Source: UBA5734 sp964499985
GTDB taxonomy: Bacteria > Bacillota > Clostridia > Saccharofermentanales > UBA5734
Direction: 5' to 3'
Assembly: GCA_964499985.1 (NCBI GenBank)
Contig: CAZCMX010000088.1
Location: 1-6,994, forward strand
DNA: 6,994 nt
How positions within the stretch are numbered: the first letter of the stretch is position 1; each line of letters opens with the position of its first letter. Of this stretch, positions 6,527-6,994 are shown one piece after another. The notes under the pieces were generated by a model, which saw only the letters and a list, made by a program, of their open reading frames with translations, was not told the origin of the DNA and ran no database searches. Made by a program: the position numbers and the translations under genes.

Positions 6527-6994
6527 ATGAAATCTGTCAAGAAATCAGTTCTGACGCTGATGCTCGCTCTGCTCGGCCTGGCTGGCTGTGCATCGACTTC
6601 CACCACGGCTGCTCCGGCCGGTTCGACCGCAGCCGGCGAAACCACAGCTGCTCCGGCTGCTGGCGGTCTCGATGTCGGTATCGTCCTGCCGACCAAGGAT
6701 GAACCCCGCTGGGTCCAGGATGAAGGCCGTTTCACCGCTGCTCTGAAAGAAGCCGGCTTCACCTCGGAAGTTCTGTTCAGCCAAGGCTCTTCCGCCACTG
6801 AAAAAGCCAATGTCGAAGCACTGATCACCAAGGGCATCAAAGTCCTGATCATCTGCCCGCAAGACGGTGATGCTGCCGCTGCCGCTGCTGATGCTGCCGC
6901 CGCCGCTGGTGTCAAGGTCATCTCCTACGATCGTCTGATCACCTCCACCGCCAATGTCAACTTCTATGTGACCTTTGACAGCATCGCTGTTGGC
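6527..6994 (+). CDS. ChvE/xylose-type sugar-binding lipoprotein, N-terminal 156 residues
   Basis: Extracytoplasmic receptor of a monosaccharide ABC transporter (periplasmic-binding-protein type 1 fold, ChvE/XylF-like group). The signal peptide has a Lys-rich start (MKSVKKS), a hydrophobic core and lipobox LAGC with lipidated Cys21, then an Ala/Thr-rich linker. The mature domain shows the group's pattern: VGIVLPTKDEPRWVQDEG (ligand-contacting loop), NVEALITKGIKVLIICPQDG, VKVISYDRLI and NFYVTFDSIAVG. A long alanine-rich tract lies at residues 115-127. The start is the ATG at 6527, nine bases after GAGGAGG; an in-frame ATG at 6509 overlaps that site and lacks its own. About 200 residues remain beyond the window. 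Ligand (xylose, arabinose, galactose or glucose) cannot be told from this part. By family habit, ATP-binding and permease genes should follow. Confidence 0.93.
   Translation, partial: MKSVKKSVLTLMLALLGLAGCASTSTTAAPAGSTAAGETTAAPAAGGLDVGIVLPTKDEPRWVQDEGRFTAALKEAGFTSEVLFSQGSSATEKANVEALITKGIKVLIICPQDGDAAAAAADAAAAAGVKVISYDRLITSTANVNFYVTFDSIAVG

Noticed and set aside
6466..6921. Minus-strand frames opposite the ChvE-like gene, rich in Ala and Ser.
   Set aside because: Composition mirrors the GCN/ACN-rich sense strand; the plus strand has lipobox, ribosome binding site and family motifs.

Overview
The window looks like a bacterial carbohydrate-uptake region from a metagenome-style scaffold. Likely source: an anaerobic Bacillota/Clostridia-like organism. 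Grounds: a YesM/YesN-type two-component pair, sugar-binding lipoproteins with classical lipoboxes and Ala/Thr/Ser-rich linkers, strong AGGAGG-type ribosome binding sites, and G+C in the mid-50s percent by eye. Taxonomy is inference; Spirochaetota are not excluded. Two runs of exactly ten N, both inside one gene, mark scaffold joins.

Minus strand, read from about 5217 down to 1: a sugar ABC-transporter substrate-binding lipoprotein (5217-3856), the catalytic half of a YesM-like sensor histidine kinase (3834-3079), a YesN-like AraC-type response regulator (start 3107, interrupted by both N runs, end near 1562), and the first 506 codons of a cytoplasmic family 3 glycoside hydrolase (1520 to the window edge). 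The genes are closely packed and read as one operon: bind an oligosaccharide outside, sense it, switch on transcription, and split the imported sugar with GH3. The two permease genes such a transporter needs are absent. So is the membrane and sensor half of the kinase. Both losses fall at one 21-base junction (3835-3855), so a single deletion or a misassembly there would explain them.

Plus strand: the NADH pyrophosphatase gene nudC (5480-6340) is transcribed divergently from the sugar operon across a 262-base spacer holding promoter-like and palindromic elements. After a 186-base spacer comes a second substrate-binding lipoprotein of the ChvE/xylose type (6527 to the window edge), probably the first gene of a separate monosaccharide ABC operon.

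I see no RNA genes, CRISPR array, insertion sequence or phage gene. I do not find a new biological system. The points most worth checking are the SBP/kinase junction, the two gaps in the regulator, and the matching hairpins placed just before the ribosome binding sites of both lipoprotein genes.
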